A stretch of DNA of 64,000 nucleotides from Hahellaceae bacterium. Lineage in GTDB: Bacteria; Pseudomonadota; Gammaproteobacteria; Pseudomonadales; Oleiphilaceae. Both the position numbers and the translations under genes were made by a program. The stretch is from contig JACKOB010000003.1 in assembly GCA_024234575.1 (NCBI GenBank), positions 62,001 to 126,000 on the forward strand, given 5' to 3'. Under the pieces are notes generated by a model that ran no database searches, had not been told where the DNA came from, and saw nothing but the letters and a program-made list of their open reading frames with translations. This document shows positions 13,275 to 21,725 of this stretch, one piece after another; position 1 is the first letter of the stretch; each line of letters starts with the position of its first letter.

Positions 13275-14582
13275 ATGCTCGGAATTGACCCACACAGAAG
13301 GATGCATCCTATTTACTCGCCAAGTACGTCCGCTAAAAAAGTTATTATCGTCGGTGGTGGCCCGGCAGGCCTGATGGCGGCAGAGGTGCTCATTAAGGCC
13401 GGTTTGCAAGTGCATTTATACGATGCTAAAGCCTCTGTGGGCAGAAAATTTTTGATCGCCGGTAAAGGCGGCATGAATCTGACTCACTCTGAGCCATTGG
13501 CCGAGTTTCTGCTGCGTTATTACGATAAGTCCACCTGGCTTGCGCCGATGTTGCAGCAATTCGGGCCCGCGCAAATGCGCGATTGGGCAAAGGGGTTGGG
13601 TGTAGAAACTTTTGTCGGCAGCTCGGGAAGGGTTTTCCCACTTGATATGAAAGCGGCACCTTTACTGAGGGCCTGGGTAAGACGTTTGCGTCATGCCGGG
13701 GTTGTTTTTCATACGCAAGCACGCTGGATTGGTTGGGATACGTCCGCTTCTGCGGGCAGGCAGGCGTTGTTTAGCTTTGCTGAAACTGCCCGCCATGAAA
13801 GTGAACCAACCCACGTATCCTATGATGCCATGCTGTTGGCTTTGGGTGGGGGGAGCTGGGCGAAGTTAGGTTCAGATGGCCAGTGGCAATCTATTTTGCG
13901 AGAAGCGGGCGTTGATATCAGCCCGTTAGAGCCAGCTAACTGCGGCTTTGAAGTTGCCTGGACGGAGCATCTGCGCAGTCGTTTTGCCGGTGAGCCATTG
14001 AAGCAGGTCACACTTGAATGTGTTGATGATGAAGGTAAACCTGTGGCGCGCAAGGGAGAGTTTGTTATCACCGAGCGAGGTGTTGAAGGTAGTCTCATAT
14101 ACGCACAGTCACGCTGGATCAGACGCGCCTTGGTTAAATCCGCACCCGTTACAGTCTATCTCGATCTTGCTCCGGATCTGTCGGCAGAGAAGTTGGCGCA
14201 GGTATTGGCAAAACCATCCCGAGGTAAATCCATTGCCAGCGTCTTGAAAAGCCGGTTGGGTATTCAAGGTGTGCGCGCGGCATTATTGCGTGAATGCGCC
14301 CCGGCATCCGCTTTTACACAGCCGCAAAGCCTGGTCAGTTATATCAAACGTCTGCCGTTGCAAATAGCGCGGACTCACCCTATCGATGAGGCCATTAGCA
14401 GTGCAGGCGGGGTAACCGTTAACGCAGTAAACGAGCAACTAATGTTGCACAAGTTGCCAGGCGTGTTCTGTGCCGGTGAAATGTTAGACTGGGAAGCACC
14501 AACGGGGGGATATCTTTTTACCGCCTCTTTTGCGACAGGATATGCGGCGGCATGTGGCATGATTGATTATGTGAAGTCGTGA
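13275..14582 (+). CDS. NAD(P)/FAD-dependent oxidoreductase (HI0933/YhiN-like flavoprotein)
   Basis: Flavoprotein of 435 residues. A Rossmann FAD-binding motif VGGGPAG is at 26-32, followed by GRKFLIAGKGGMNLTHS typical of the HI0933/BaiN family, and the C-terminus has GEMLDWEAPTGGYLFTASFATG, the second FAD contact. It resembles the PP_4765-type subgroup of uncharacterised flavoproteins. The reaction is unknown. The start is uncertain: ATG 13275 lacks a good ribosome site, and ATG 13302 lies directly after AGAAGG with too short a spacing. It appears to be a single-gene unit. Confidence 0.85.
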   Translation: MLGIDPHRRMHPIYSPSTSAKKVIIVGGGPAGLMAAEVLIKAGLQVHLYDAKASVGRKFLIAGKGGMNLTHSEPLAEFLLRYYDKSTWLAPMLQQFGPAQMRDWAKGLGVETFVGSSGRVFPLDMKAAPLLRAWVRRLRHAGVVFHTQARWIGWDTSASAGRQALFSFAETARHESEPTHVSYDAMLLALGGGSWAKLGSDGQWQSILREAGVDISPLEPANCGFEVAWTEHLRSRFAGEPLKQVTLECVDDEGKPVARKGEFVITERGVEGSLIYAQSRWIRRALVKSAPVTVYLDLAPDLSAEKLAQVLAKPSRGKSIASVLKSRLGIQGVRAALLRECAPASAFTQPQSLVSYIKRLPLQIARTHPIDEAISSAGGVTVNAVNEQLMLHKLPGVFCAGEMLDWEAPTGGYLFTASFATGYAAACGMIDYVKS

Positions 14583-14613
14583 TTAGCAATCCTGAAAGGA
14601 TAGTTAAACCTGT

Positions 14614-14745
14614 ATGCTTTGGGAGCTAATTCTATTCGTTATTTTATTTCCGGGTGTAACAACGTTTACGAATGACGCTGGTGGTGCTTACCTGTCGTTG
14701 CAAAAATGTATCCCGTTACTAACAAATTGCAACAGTGGCGATTGA
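14614..14745 (+). CDS. possible 43-residue small secreted or membrane peptide
   Basis: A short frame from ATG 14614 to TGA 14745 encodes a 43-residue peptide starting MLWELILFVILFPGVTT, a hydrophobic segment resembling a signal peptide or membrane anchor. AAAGGA lies 14 bases upstream, further than optimal. It fills most of the gap between the flavoprotein and the next gene. There is no homology I can recognise, and it may be noncoding. Confidence 0.2.
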   Translation: MLWELILFVILFPGVTTFTNDAGGAYLSLQKCIPLLTNCNSGD

Positions 14746-14799
14746 GCAGGGGACGTAGGATAAAAGTGTACTCAAGTCACTTTTTCTTAGAAGGTATCC

Positions 14800-15570
14800 A
14801 TGCTGCTATCACTCATATTAACGCTTGTGTTCGTGATACCTCTGCTTGTCTATGCCGCGCATCTGGTACAGAAAATCAGACTGGAAAAGGCACGTCGAGT
14901 GGCAGAGCTGACGTATCGCTACAAGATCTCTCATGCCATCATTTCTGGTATACCACCTCAATACCTTTCCCAAGATCTGTTGGTATTTATTCTGGGCGAA
15001 AGCATACAGATATTGCAAAACCTCCGTCGAGAAACTCCCCGAGATGCGCGGCTATCTTTGGCGCTGTCCAATAAAAAGCAGCATTTGCAAGAGGTGCAGA
15101 ACGCCTACGTAAAGCCGCAGCAAACTGTGCTGTCATCGGTGAAAGATGCAAAGCTCGTGCAGGCCAGATTGTCTGCCTTGCGTAATATCATTTCCGTGAG
15201 GTCGAATAAAAATCAGCTGGATATGTCGGAAGGGAAGAAAATGATTCGACATGTAAACTGGCAGATCGTGCGTTGCATGACCGATGTGTTGATGGAGCGT
15301 GCCGCTAAGCTGGCCGAAGGTAAAAGCTATCGTCTGGCCATTCATACTTACAACAATGCCCTGCAGCTCTTTGCCAAGCTGCCAGGTCACGGCAAAGCGA
15401 TGCTATCTGCCGAAAGATGCCAGCAACGTATTGAGGCCGTCGAGATCGAATTTCGAAAATATTTAGCCGAAGTGGAAGAAGAGAATAAAAATAAGCCTGT
15501 GGAGAAACGGCCTGCGACTATCGAAGAGGCTTGGGAGAAAAAGTACGGTGGTACGCTCTGCGCTTCATAA
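14800..15570 (+). CDS. hypothetical membrane-anchored protein
   Basis: I do not recognise a named family. The 256-residue product begins with one membrane helix (about residues 2-22, LLSLILTLVFVIPLLVYAA), followed by a basic, largely alpha-helical cytoplasmic part. Residues about 170-215 (AAKLAEGKSYRLAIHTYNNALQLFAK) look like a tetratricopeptide-type helix pair. The C-terminal segment is acidic and charged. AGAAGG sits 5-6 bases before the ATG at 14800. Its stop is one base from the stop of the convergent MFS gene, leaving no room for a separate terminator. Confidence 0.75.
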   Translation: MLLSLILTLVFVIPLLVYAAHLVQKIRLEKARRVAELTYRYKISHAIISGIPPQYLSQDLLVFILGESIQILQNLRRETPRDARLSLALSNKKQHLQEVQNAYVKPQQTVLSSVKDAKLVQARLSALRNIISVRSNKNQLDMSEGKKMIRHVNWQIVRCMTDVLMERAAKLAEGKSYRLAIHTYNNALQLFAKLPGHGKAMLSAERCQQRIEAVEIEFRKYLAEVEEENKNKPVEKRPATIEEAWEKKYGGTLCAS

Positions 15571-15571
15571 A

Positions 15572-17026
15572 TTATTTCTGTGATGAATGTTTGTCTTCTT
15601 CTTTCTTCTTTGCTCTGCGTTTTCTTGTTACGGTTAGCCAGTCCAGGACGATACCGCTAATCGGGTTAAAGCGTGAAACGCGAAACACGATTTGCAACAC
15701 AGCAGGGCGTTTTCGAATTCGGGGCTCAACTGCCCGCGGTATAAACCACAATGTTATGCCTGCCCGCATGGCTCCAGAAAGAAAAAATACGATAAACAGA
15801 GCGGATGCAGGTTGGATGCTTTCGGGCAACATTACAGCCATCGTGGGTGCTTTGGCTGCCACGAATCCGCCTAACAACGCACCGATAAAAATGGCCGTTG
15901 CGCCAAGGGAAGATTGCACGGCAGCATAGGCGGCAAAGTGCGTCTTATGAGGTCTTATATCGTAGAGATAATTGGCGGTACTTAACGAAAACCCACTCCA
16001 GGCGAACCCGGAAATGGCTTGTACTAACAGCAGATAGTATTCGTTGGGAGAAAACAACCACAGTACCGGCAGTGACGGCAAAATGGCGCTGGTGATGGTC
16101 ATAACCAAACGATTGCCATACTGGTCGCTGATGCGTCCCCACAAGCCAAGTGTTAAGAACTGCGTAGCAATCGACACCACAGCATTGAGGCTAAACTGGA
16201 AATAGCTGAATTTAAGCTCGTTAAGCATATAAACGGCGAAAAACGGGGCAGAGATCGCCACCATCCCCTGCATACCCGCAACGAAAATCGTGTAATTTCT
16301 AAATGTAGGCTCTTTGAGTGATGAAATTAAGGGCGCGATTGTTTCTTTGAGGCCAGGCTTGAGTGTACCGGCTTCGTTTACATCCGGGTCATGCATCTGA
16401 TGCAGATAAAAGCTTGAGAACCCTCGACCTGCACTGGCAATAAGAAACAGGAGGGTAAAGCCCAGCCAGACAGCTTCGATACTGGCACTGACACTAAGCA
16501 GGGCGCCACCGCCTAAGAAAATGCCCAGCGAGGCAATCATGGTTAGCTTTGTGCGCCCGGCAAAGAACACACCGCGACGCCTTTCGGGCACTATGCTGCC
16601 CATCCACGCACGCCATTGCGGTTGAATCAGGTTTTGACAGGCGTGGTAAAGTACCGCCAGGGTAATCAGCCAAAAAACATTCGTGCTTTGGGATAATGCT
16701 AAAAGTGCGATCAGTGCGACGACAAGCGCCTGCACACCGGCGACGCTGTATACCAAAGGTCTTCGTGGCAGGACGCTACCCAGCCACACCGAGATAAGCT
16801 GCATCAGGGCGCCCACAAATTGGGGAATGGCCGTCAGTAGCCCCATCTGGGTGGAGGTTGCCTGCAAGTGAATGGCAAAGGCGTTGAGAAAGTTATCGCT
16901 GGAGGCAGTCATGGTCGCAGATGCTACCGCCTCTTTTTGAGAAGACTTTAAAGTTTTACGTAGCCACTCCTTTCTCCTTCGCCCTTGATTTCGGCTGCTG
17001 GATTGTTTGGGCTCGGTGGCTGACAT
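15572..17026 (-). CDS. MFS transporter
   Basis: Major facilitator superfamily protein of 484 residues with about 12 hydrophobic segments. The first loop between helices 2 and 3 reads SVWLGSVLPRRPLVYS, and WGRISDQYGNRLVM is the equivalent loop in the second half, matching the family's G-x-x-x-D/R-x-G-R-R pattern. Both termini are strongly basic (N-terminal QGRRRKEWLRK, C-terminal KRRAKKKEEDK). Substrate is unknown. It is transcribed alone from 17026; the 174 bp before the next gene show nothing else notable. Confidence 0.88.
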   Translation of the reverse strand: MSATEPKQSSSRNQGRRRKEWLRKTLKSSQKEAVASATMTASSDNFLNAFAIHLQATSTQMGLLTAIPQFVGALMQLISVWLGSVLPRRPLVYSVAGVQALVVALIALLALSQSTNVFWLITLAVLYHACQNLIQPQWRAWMGSIVPERRRGVFFAGRTKLTMIASLGIFLGGGALLSVSASIEAVWLGFTLLFLIASAGRGFSSFYLHQMHDPDVNEAGTLKPGLKETIAPLISSLKEPTFRNYTIFVAGMQGMVAISAPFFAVYMLNELKFSYFQFSLNAVVSIATQFLTLGLWGRISDQYGNRLVMTITSAILPSLPVLWLFSPNEYYLLLVQAISGFAWSGFSLSTANYLYDIRPHKTHFAAYAAVQSSLGATAIFIGALLGGFVAAKAPTMAVMLPESIQPASALFIVFFLSGAMRAGITLWFIPRAVEPRIRKRPAVLQIVFRVSRFNPISGIVLDWLTVTRKRRAKKKEEDKHSSQK

Positions 17027-17200
17027 TAGGCCCTCCGGCCGGTTAATCTGAAGAGAATGTTACATAAGCAATAGTCGCTTTCTGCAGAGTATAGTCTTTT
17101 TATTTGCTTCTTTAATCTGAAAACACGAAGTCTTAACTGATAAAGCAAACTACACTTAGACATAAGGCCGTCTCAAGCTAAATGTATGTGAGGTTGTAAT

Positions 17201-18340
17201 ATGGCTCTGAAATTTTTCGGTGGCATAGTATGGCGCTATTTCGCATTGCATATTTTTGTTGGATTACTAATTTTCCCTGTCTCCGGTTGGGCGGCCAGTA
17301 AGTATCGAATAGGCTTTTTTATCCCCGATGACACGCCTTTTTGGTCTCGTGTCGCTTTGTTTGCGAAAGCGGCGGCGAAAGATCTCGATGTTGACATTAC
17401 AGTATTTGATGCTGATGCCGACCGAATTTTAATTATCCGACAATTTAACCGTGCACTTCGGCCAGATGAGAAGTTTGATGCCCTGATTTTCCCAAACTTC
17501 TTAACAACAGCTTCTGTGATGATTGAAGGTTGTGAGTTGCAAAAAATGCCCTGTATTCTTTATAACAGCGATGTTGGCGGGGCAACTAAGCTGAAGCTCG
17601 ATGGTCCCGGCAAGTCATCAGGTTGTTGGGTGGCGCAGTTGATACCTGATGACGAGGGCTCGGCCGTGTCGATTACCAAAGAGTTATTGGCAACTGCCAG
17701 GGGGACCCAAGTAAATGGGTTAAGTCTGGTGGCTGTTAACGGCTATCGCGCAGATGCACCAGCCATCAAGAGAGAGAGTGGGCTGCGGAAAGCACTTGCT
17801 GGCCAGGATGGTCTAAGGCTGAATCAGATTTTTTATACAAACTGGAGCGAAGAAGAAGCGTATGAGCGCACTCTGGGTTTTTTGCCTCGGTATCCCGACA
17901 CAAACATTATTTGGTCAGCCAATTATCGCACCACTGAAGGTATTCTGAGGGCGCTTGCAACAACAAACAGCCAGCCAGGGGTCGATGTTTTTATCAACTC
18001 CTATGATATTGATCCCATATCCTTGCAGAATATCGAAAGCGGATCCATTGCGGTTGCAGCTGGAGGGCATTATGTTGAGGGTGCCTGGAGCGTGGTGATG
18101 GCCTATGACTATCTTATGGGGCGACGTTATACCCCTGAAGATGCGGTGATATATACGCCCTTATTAATTGTTAAGAAAAGCAATCTCTCGTTGGTCAGAC
18201 AAGCACTCGTGCAATTGGAAAACAATCCGGAAACACTGGATAAAGCCAACTTCAGCCGTTTTTCATTGGTCCGCAACCCGCAGCTAAAAAAATATAGCTT
18301 TTCCCTAGAAAGCGTCTTATCTGAAATTATTCTTCCTTAA
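17201..18340 (+). CDS. periplasmic binding protein-like I substrate-binding protein
   Basis: A 379-residue exported protein with a signal peptide ending near SGWAASKYRIGFF. The mature start, RIGFFIPDDTPFWSRVALFAKAAAKDLDVDITVFDAD, is typical of type 1 periplasmic binding proteins of the sugar/LuxP/TorT class. No permease or ATPase is nearby, so it may serve a sensor kinase or a distant transporter rather than a local importer. The sequence shows no obvious lipobox. The ligand cannot be deduced. Confidence 0.8.
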   Translation: MALKFFGGIVWRYFALHIFVGLLIFPVSGWAASKYRIGFFIPDDTPFWSRVALFAKAAAKDLDVDITVFDADADRILIIRQFNRALRPDEKFDALIFPNFLTTASVMIEGCELQKMPCILYNSDVGGATKLKLDGPGKSSGCWVAQLIPDDEGSAVSITKELLATARGTQVNGLSLVAVNGYRADAPAIKRESGLRKALAGQDGLRLNQIFYTNWSEEEAYERTLGFLPRYPDTNIIWSANYRTTEGILRALATTNSQPGVDVFINSYDIDPISLQNIESGSIAVAAGGHYVEGAWSVVMAYDYLMGRRYTPEDAVIYTPLLIVKKSNLSLVRQALVQLENNPETLDKANFSRFSLVRNPQLKKYSFSLESVLSEIILP

Positions 18341-18379
18341 TGCGCTGGGTCTTTTGATGGTATTAACGACACGCTGGCA

Positions 18380-19156
18380 TCACTGATTAGTTGTCAGCAT
18401 GGCTGGCATGGTCAGGTGGTGTTTCTTTACGATCTTTTCGAAGGTGCCATTAGCGGTTATTTCCATTAGCCCCTGGTTGAACGCAGCAATTATTTTCGCA
18501 TGCTGTGGGTTTTTATAACCGCTCATCACGTATACATAGTTGTTACTTATTGCTGGTTCAACAAACGCCAGTTTTTCCAGAGAGGAGGGCGACTCTTTGG
18601 CTAGTCGCGTGCGAGCCACCAGCTCGTTTTCAATGGCTAAATCAACACGCCCCGCTTCCAGCATGCGTATGCCTAGTAAAAAGTCGCTGACGTCAACTGG
18701 TCTGTACTCTTTAGAACTTAATAGCCTATCTCCGTAGCCATAGTCCCTCACTAGCGCGAGTGATTTGTTGCGCAGGCTCTCGAGGGAGGTATAAACAAAC
18801 TTATCCGTTCGTTTCTTAATGAATTTCAGCGGGCCATCAAGATAGGGGCGGCTGAACATGTAATCGTTACTGCGCTCCTGAGTCCACCAGGCATCCAAAA
18901 TCAGATCTACCCGGCCGTGTTTAACCTCTTCCATCGCTCTCGCCCAAGGTACGATTCTGTTGGTAACTGTATATCCTTGCGTACGAAAAGCGGCGTCCGC
19001 CAGCTCGACAGAAACGCCACCGCCATCCACCGTGTCATCAATGTAGGGAGGCCAGGGATCAGCAGCTGCAGTTAGTGGTATCAGGTCAGCTGCATGCACA
19101 TTTGTTGATGCAGTGAAAGAAATTAACAACGCGAAAAAAAAGTGAAATTGCAGCAT
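18380..19156 (-). CDS. orphan SBP_bac_3 amino-acid-like binding protein
   Basis: Exported solute-binding protein of about 258 residues. From ATG 19156 the signal peptide is MLQFHFFFALLISFTASTNVHA, followed by DLIPLTAAADPWPPYIDD, the usual start of polar amino acid binding domains. AGAGG lies close before this ATG, whereas an upstream in-frame ATG at 19219 would put a long basic tail in front of the signal. Later motifs include the GRVDLILDAWWTQERSNDYMFSRP segment. Many such orphans act as sensor inputs. No transporter genes are adjacent; it converges with the preceding binding-protein gene. Confidence 0.82.
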   Translation of the reverse strand: MLQFHFFFALLISFTASTNVHAADLIPLTAAADPWPPYIDDTVDGGGVSVELADAAFRTQGYTVTNRIVPWARAMEEVKHGRVDLILDAWWTQERSNDYMFSRPYLDGPLKFIKKRTDKFVYTSLESLRNKSLALVRDYGYGDRLLSSKEYRPVDVSDFLLGIRMLEAGRVDLAIENELVARTRLAKESPSSLEKLAFVEPAISNNYVYVMSGYKNPQHAKIIAAFNQGLMEITANGTFEKIVKKHHLTMPAMLTTNQ

Positions 19157-19470
19157 AGGCCTCTGGAGATTTATAAGATAAATTTTTAATGGCAGTTGAA
19201 GGGGTCTCATCCATACCAAAAAACTGTGTCAGCTATGACAAGTGTAGCTGTAGATATTTATCTTTTGAAAGAAACGGGAGCAAAGATATTCCCCTCTTTG
19301 ATCTGCTGATCACATGGCGGGGTTTTCGGCTGGCCCTGGTAACCGGGAAGATATAAAGAACGCATGCGGTGTACGCGGCCCTCACTCGGTGCGCATGGTT
19401 CGGCGCGCATGGCTCACCCTATGATAGGCCCGCCGAGTTGCGCTAAGCGCCTAAAATATATGGTTCGAAA

Positions 19471-19500
19471 TAAAAAAGCCCCGTCCGAAGACAGGGCTTT
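19471..19500 (-). terminator. terminator copy in repeat unit 1
   Basis: Same 11-bp stem and UUCG tetraloop as the tRNA-Phe terminator, located 236 bp further downstream in the first-listed repeat unit. Followed on the minus strand by a T-rich tract. Confidence 0.85.
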
Positions 19501-19588
19501 AAAATAAGTGGTGCCCAGAGGCGGAATCGAACGGGGACGCCGAGTTCACCGACACTGGCGCTAAGCGCCTAAAATATATGGTTCGAAA

Positions 19589-19618
19589 TAAAAAAGCCCC
19601 GTCCGAAGACAGGGCTTT
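19589..19618 (-). terminator. terminator copy in repeat unit 2
   Basis: Identical copy of the UUCG-loop terminator, 118 bp downstream of the primary one on the minus strand. Confidence 0.85.
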
Positions 19619-19706
19619 AAAATAAGTGGTGCCCAGAGGCGGAATCGAACGGGGACGCCGAGTTCACCGACACTGGCGCCAAGCGCCTAAAATATATGGT
19701 TCGAAA

Positions 19707-19736
19707 TAAAAAAGCCCCGTCCGAAGACAGGGCTTT
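19707..19736 (-). terminator. primary terminator of tRNA-Phe
   Basis: On the minus strand AAAGCCCTGTC, loop TTCG, GACGGGGCTTT, then TTTTATT: an 11-bp stem with one G-U pair and an extra-stable UUCG tetraloop, starting 8 bases after the encoded CCA of tRNA-Phe. Confidence 0.93.
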
Positions 19737-19744
19737 AAAATAAG

Positions 19745-19820
19745 TGGTGCCCAGAGGCGGAATCGAACCACCGACACGGGGATTTTCAATCCCCTGCTCT
19801 ACCGACTGAGCTATCTGGGC
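19745..19820 (-). tRNA. tRNA-Phe (GAA)
   Basis: 76 nt with encoded CCA. Minus strand reads GCCCAGATAGCTC at the acceptor/D arm, anticodon stem-loop GGGGATTGAAAATCCCC with anticodon GAA, T-loop GGTTCGATTCC and acceptor TCTGGGC-A-CCA. All four stems pair (one U-G in the T stem). It is followed by the repeated tRNA-tail units described separately. Confidence 0.98.
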
Positions 19821-19913
19821 AACATGTTGCTTGGCAACGGGGCGCTATTTAAATGCTTTTCGAGATTAGAGTCAAGCGTCTTTTTGCAAATACTTCAGAA
19901 AAAACAGTATTGT

Positions 19914-20189
19914 TTATTTTTTAGTCTCTGGCACATAGCCTTCTGCCTGATCGACCTCTTTGTTCTCGAAAAAATACAGCATTTGTTCAGCAAGATACTC
20001 ACGCGTTCGAGGGTCCATCAGACTCAATCGTTTTTCATTGATGAGCAGTGTTTGATGTGCCATCCAGGCTTGCCAGGCTTTTTTCGAAATATTATTGAAA
20101 ATATCCTCTCCCTTTGGCCCAGGCATAGGAGGGAAATCGAGCCCTTCAAGTTCTTGGTTATATTTCCGACATACAACAAGTCTGGTCAT
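19914..20189 (-). CDS. yggX: oxidative damage protection / Fe(2+)-trafficking protein YggX
   Basis: Small cytoplasmic YggX-family protein of 91 residues starting MTRLVVCRKYNQELEGLDFPP; the conserved cysteine is C7. It protects iron-sulfur proteins from oxidative damage. An in-frame upstream ATG at 20246 would add 19 unrelated residues; ATG 20189 matches the family start and follows AAGGAAT. yggX normally follows mutY directly in gammaproteobacteria. Here two plus-strand signalling genes lie between them. Confidence 0.95.
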   Translation of the reverse strand: MTRLVVCRKYNQELEGLDFPPMPGPKGEDIFNNISKKAWQAWMAHQTLLINEKRLSLMDPRTREYLAEQMLYFFENKEVDQAEGYVPETKK

Positions 20190-20389
20190 TGTTAATTCCT
20201 TCGCTGGTGTTGAGAGTGCTGTTGCATAGTAATGAAAAACTTGCAACCGGCCAAGAACAGATGCAGGGTAGCGGGAAGTTTTTCTCCCACAACCTATATA
20301 CGGTTAGGCCGGTGGAACATATTGGTGGCTATTGACGCTTTTTTGGCTAGACTAATCAGTAGGTAGGTCTGTATTGTCAGGGCGATGGA

Positions 20390-20728
20390 ATGAGTGTTTG
20401 TCTAAAAACATTGGCGCAATTGAGCAAAATGATGCGGGGGAAGTTTCCTGCGTTACTCGAAAAGTATTTGTGTGAGACAGACGAACTGATCACACGATTG
20501 ACCACTTCTGATTCGGCTGAAGAAAGGGTGAGGGCGGCACATAGTATCAAATCGACAGCAGCGTCTTTTGGCGCTTTGCATCTAAGCTCTTTGGCAGCGG
20601 AATATGAGGCTTGTCATGGAAGTTCGGCACTTGCAGAACAATTGCGGCGGGAGTTTGCATTGGTGACTGCAGAGTTTAAAAGCTACCTTGCTTCTCTTAA
20701 CGAGCCCTGCGTGAGGGTCGCCCCTTGA
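20390..20728 (+). CDS. histidine phosphotransfer (Hpt) domain protein
   Basis: A 112-residue stand-alone Hpt protein. The phosphorylatable histidine is H51 in AAHSIKSTAASFGA, within a predicted four-helix bundle. It likely relays phosphate from a hybrid kinase to a response regulator; the natural partner is the REC-GGDEF protein encoded immediately downstream, whose TTG start overlaps this stop (TTGA). The start ATG 20390 follows GGGCGATGGA. Confidence 0.88.
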   Translation: MSVCLKTLAQLSKMMRGKFPALLEKYLCETDELITRLTTSDSAEERVRAAHSIKSTAASFGALHLSSLAAEYEACHGSSALAEQLRREFALVTAEFKSYLASLNEPCVRVAP

Positions 20729-21699
20729 AAGTCTTGTTAGTAGATGATTCCCTTGTTGATCGCATGATTGTAGAGAGCTTTCTGCAAGATTTAGGGCATG
20801 AGGTGATCATTGGCGAAAATGGTCAAGAGGCGGTGGAACTCTACAAGCAGTGCCAGCCTGATCTGGTCCTAATGGATGAAGTAATGCCCATAATGAAAGG
20901 GCGAGAAGCTGCAAAGTGTATTCGTGATCTAGAAGATAATTGGACGCCGATAATATTTTTGAGTGCTTGCTTTAGTGCTGATGATATCGCCGCAGGCATA
21001 AAGGCGGGAGGTGATGATTATCTTGCCAAGCCGGTTGAACAGAAAATCCTGGCGGCCAAAATGCAGGCGATGCAGCGTATTTCTGCAATGAGGCAAAAGC
21101 TTTTGACTGTCTCAAAAGAGCTTGAGCGGGCCAATGAAGAGTTAAAGCATCTTGTTGATGTTGATGGCCTGACGGGGTTGTCGAACCGACGCTACATAGA
21201 TCGCTTTTTAAAACATGAAATCGCTCGCTGCGCACGAAGTCGTCAGACTATGGCGGTAATAATGTGCGATATCGACTATTTTAAAAAGTACAATGACAGC
21301 TATGGCCACATGCGTGGTGATGATTGTTTGAAGACTGTTGCTGGTGCTTTGAAGTCCTTTACCCGTCGTGCTACAGATCTGGCCGGGCGTTATGGTGGTG
21401 AAGAGTTTTTAGTCATTTTGATTGGTCTCGACCCTCAGGATGTGATGGCCAGGGCTGAGATTCTAAGAAAGGGTATCATAGATTTAAATATCCCCCACAA
21501 GCAGTCTAATGTATCCCACTGTGTTACCCTCAGTGTAGGTGCTTACATTGGCGTGCCTGAAGTCGAGACAACGGCAGCTGAGTTATTACAATATGCCGAT
21601 AAGGCACTTTATGCTGCCAAAGAAGGTGGCAGAAACCAGGTGCGACTAAGTGCCGACTCTATGCCAGAAGCATTTCCAGATCCTCTTGCAGACTCCTAG
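20725..21699 (+). CDS. response regulator diguanylate cyclase (REC-GGDEF)
   Basis: A 324-residue cytoplasmic two-domain protein. The receiver domain (about 1-120) has acidic D8/D9, phosphoacceptor D51 in LMDEVMP and K102. A short coiled linker (about 120-145) leads to a GGDEF domain with active-site GGEEF at 224-228 and an inhibitory c-di-GMP site RATD at 215-218, correctly five residues upstream. It should make c-di-GMP when phosphorylated. Start is TTG 20725 overlapping the Hpt stop by 4 bases, so the two are translationally coupled. It converges with mutY. Confidence 0.93.
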   Translation: MKVLLVDDSLVDRMIVESFLQDLGHEVIIGENGQEAVELYKQCQPDLVLMDEVMPIMKGREAAKCIRDLEDNWTPIIFLSACFSADDIAAGIKAGGDDYLAKPVEQKILAAKMQAMQRISAMRQKLLTVSKELERANEELKHLVDVDGLTGLSNRRYIDRFLKHEIARCARSRQTMAVIMCDIDYFKKYNDSYGHMRGDDCLKTVAGALKSFTRRATDLAGRYGGEEFLVILIGLDPQDVMARAEILRKGIIDLNIPHKQSNVSHCVTLSVGAYIGVPEVETTAAELLQYADKALYAAKEGGRNQVRLSADSMPEAFPDPLADS

Positions 21700-21725
21700 G
21701 CGATAAAGCTTGCGCTAACTTGTAA

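Larger units (their letters stand above)
19440..19768. repeat. 118-bp tandem repeats of the tRNA-Phe 3' end plus terminator
   Basis: Two identical 118-bp units (19443-19560 and 19561-19678) are followed by a 90-bp third copy (19679-19768, one substitution) that runs into the genuine tRNA-Phe. Each unit, read on the minus strand, contains the last 24 nt of tRNA-Phe including CCA, a UUCG-loop terminator and a GGCGC-TTA-GCGCC hairpin. Before the tRNA tail each unit also has GTGTCGGTG, which is tRNA positions 44-52, but then a 14-nt insertion instead of continuing. The result is a series of tRNA-tail pieces downstream of the real tRNA. The layout recalls the repeats after E. coli tyrT. No integrase gene is near. 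The rest of the 19220-19440 gap shows nothing else I can name. Confidence 0.95.

Noticed and set aside
19440..19768. CRISPR array
   Set aside because: Units are 118 bp, directly abutting and without unique spacers, and consist of tRNA tail plus terminator; no cas genes.
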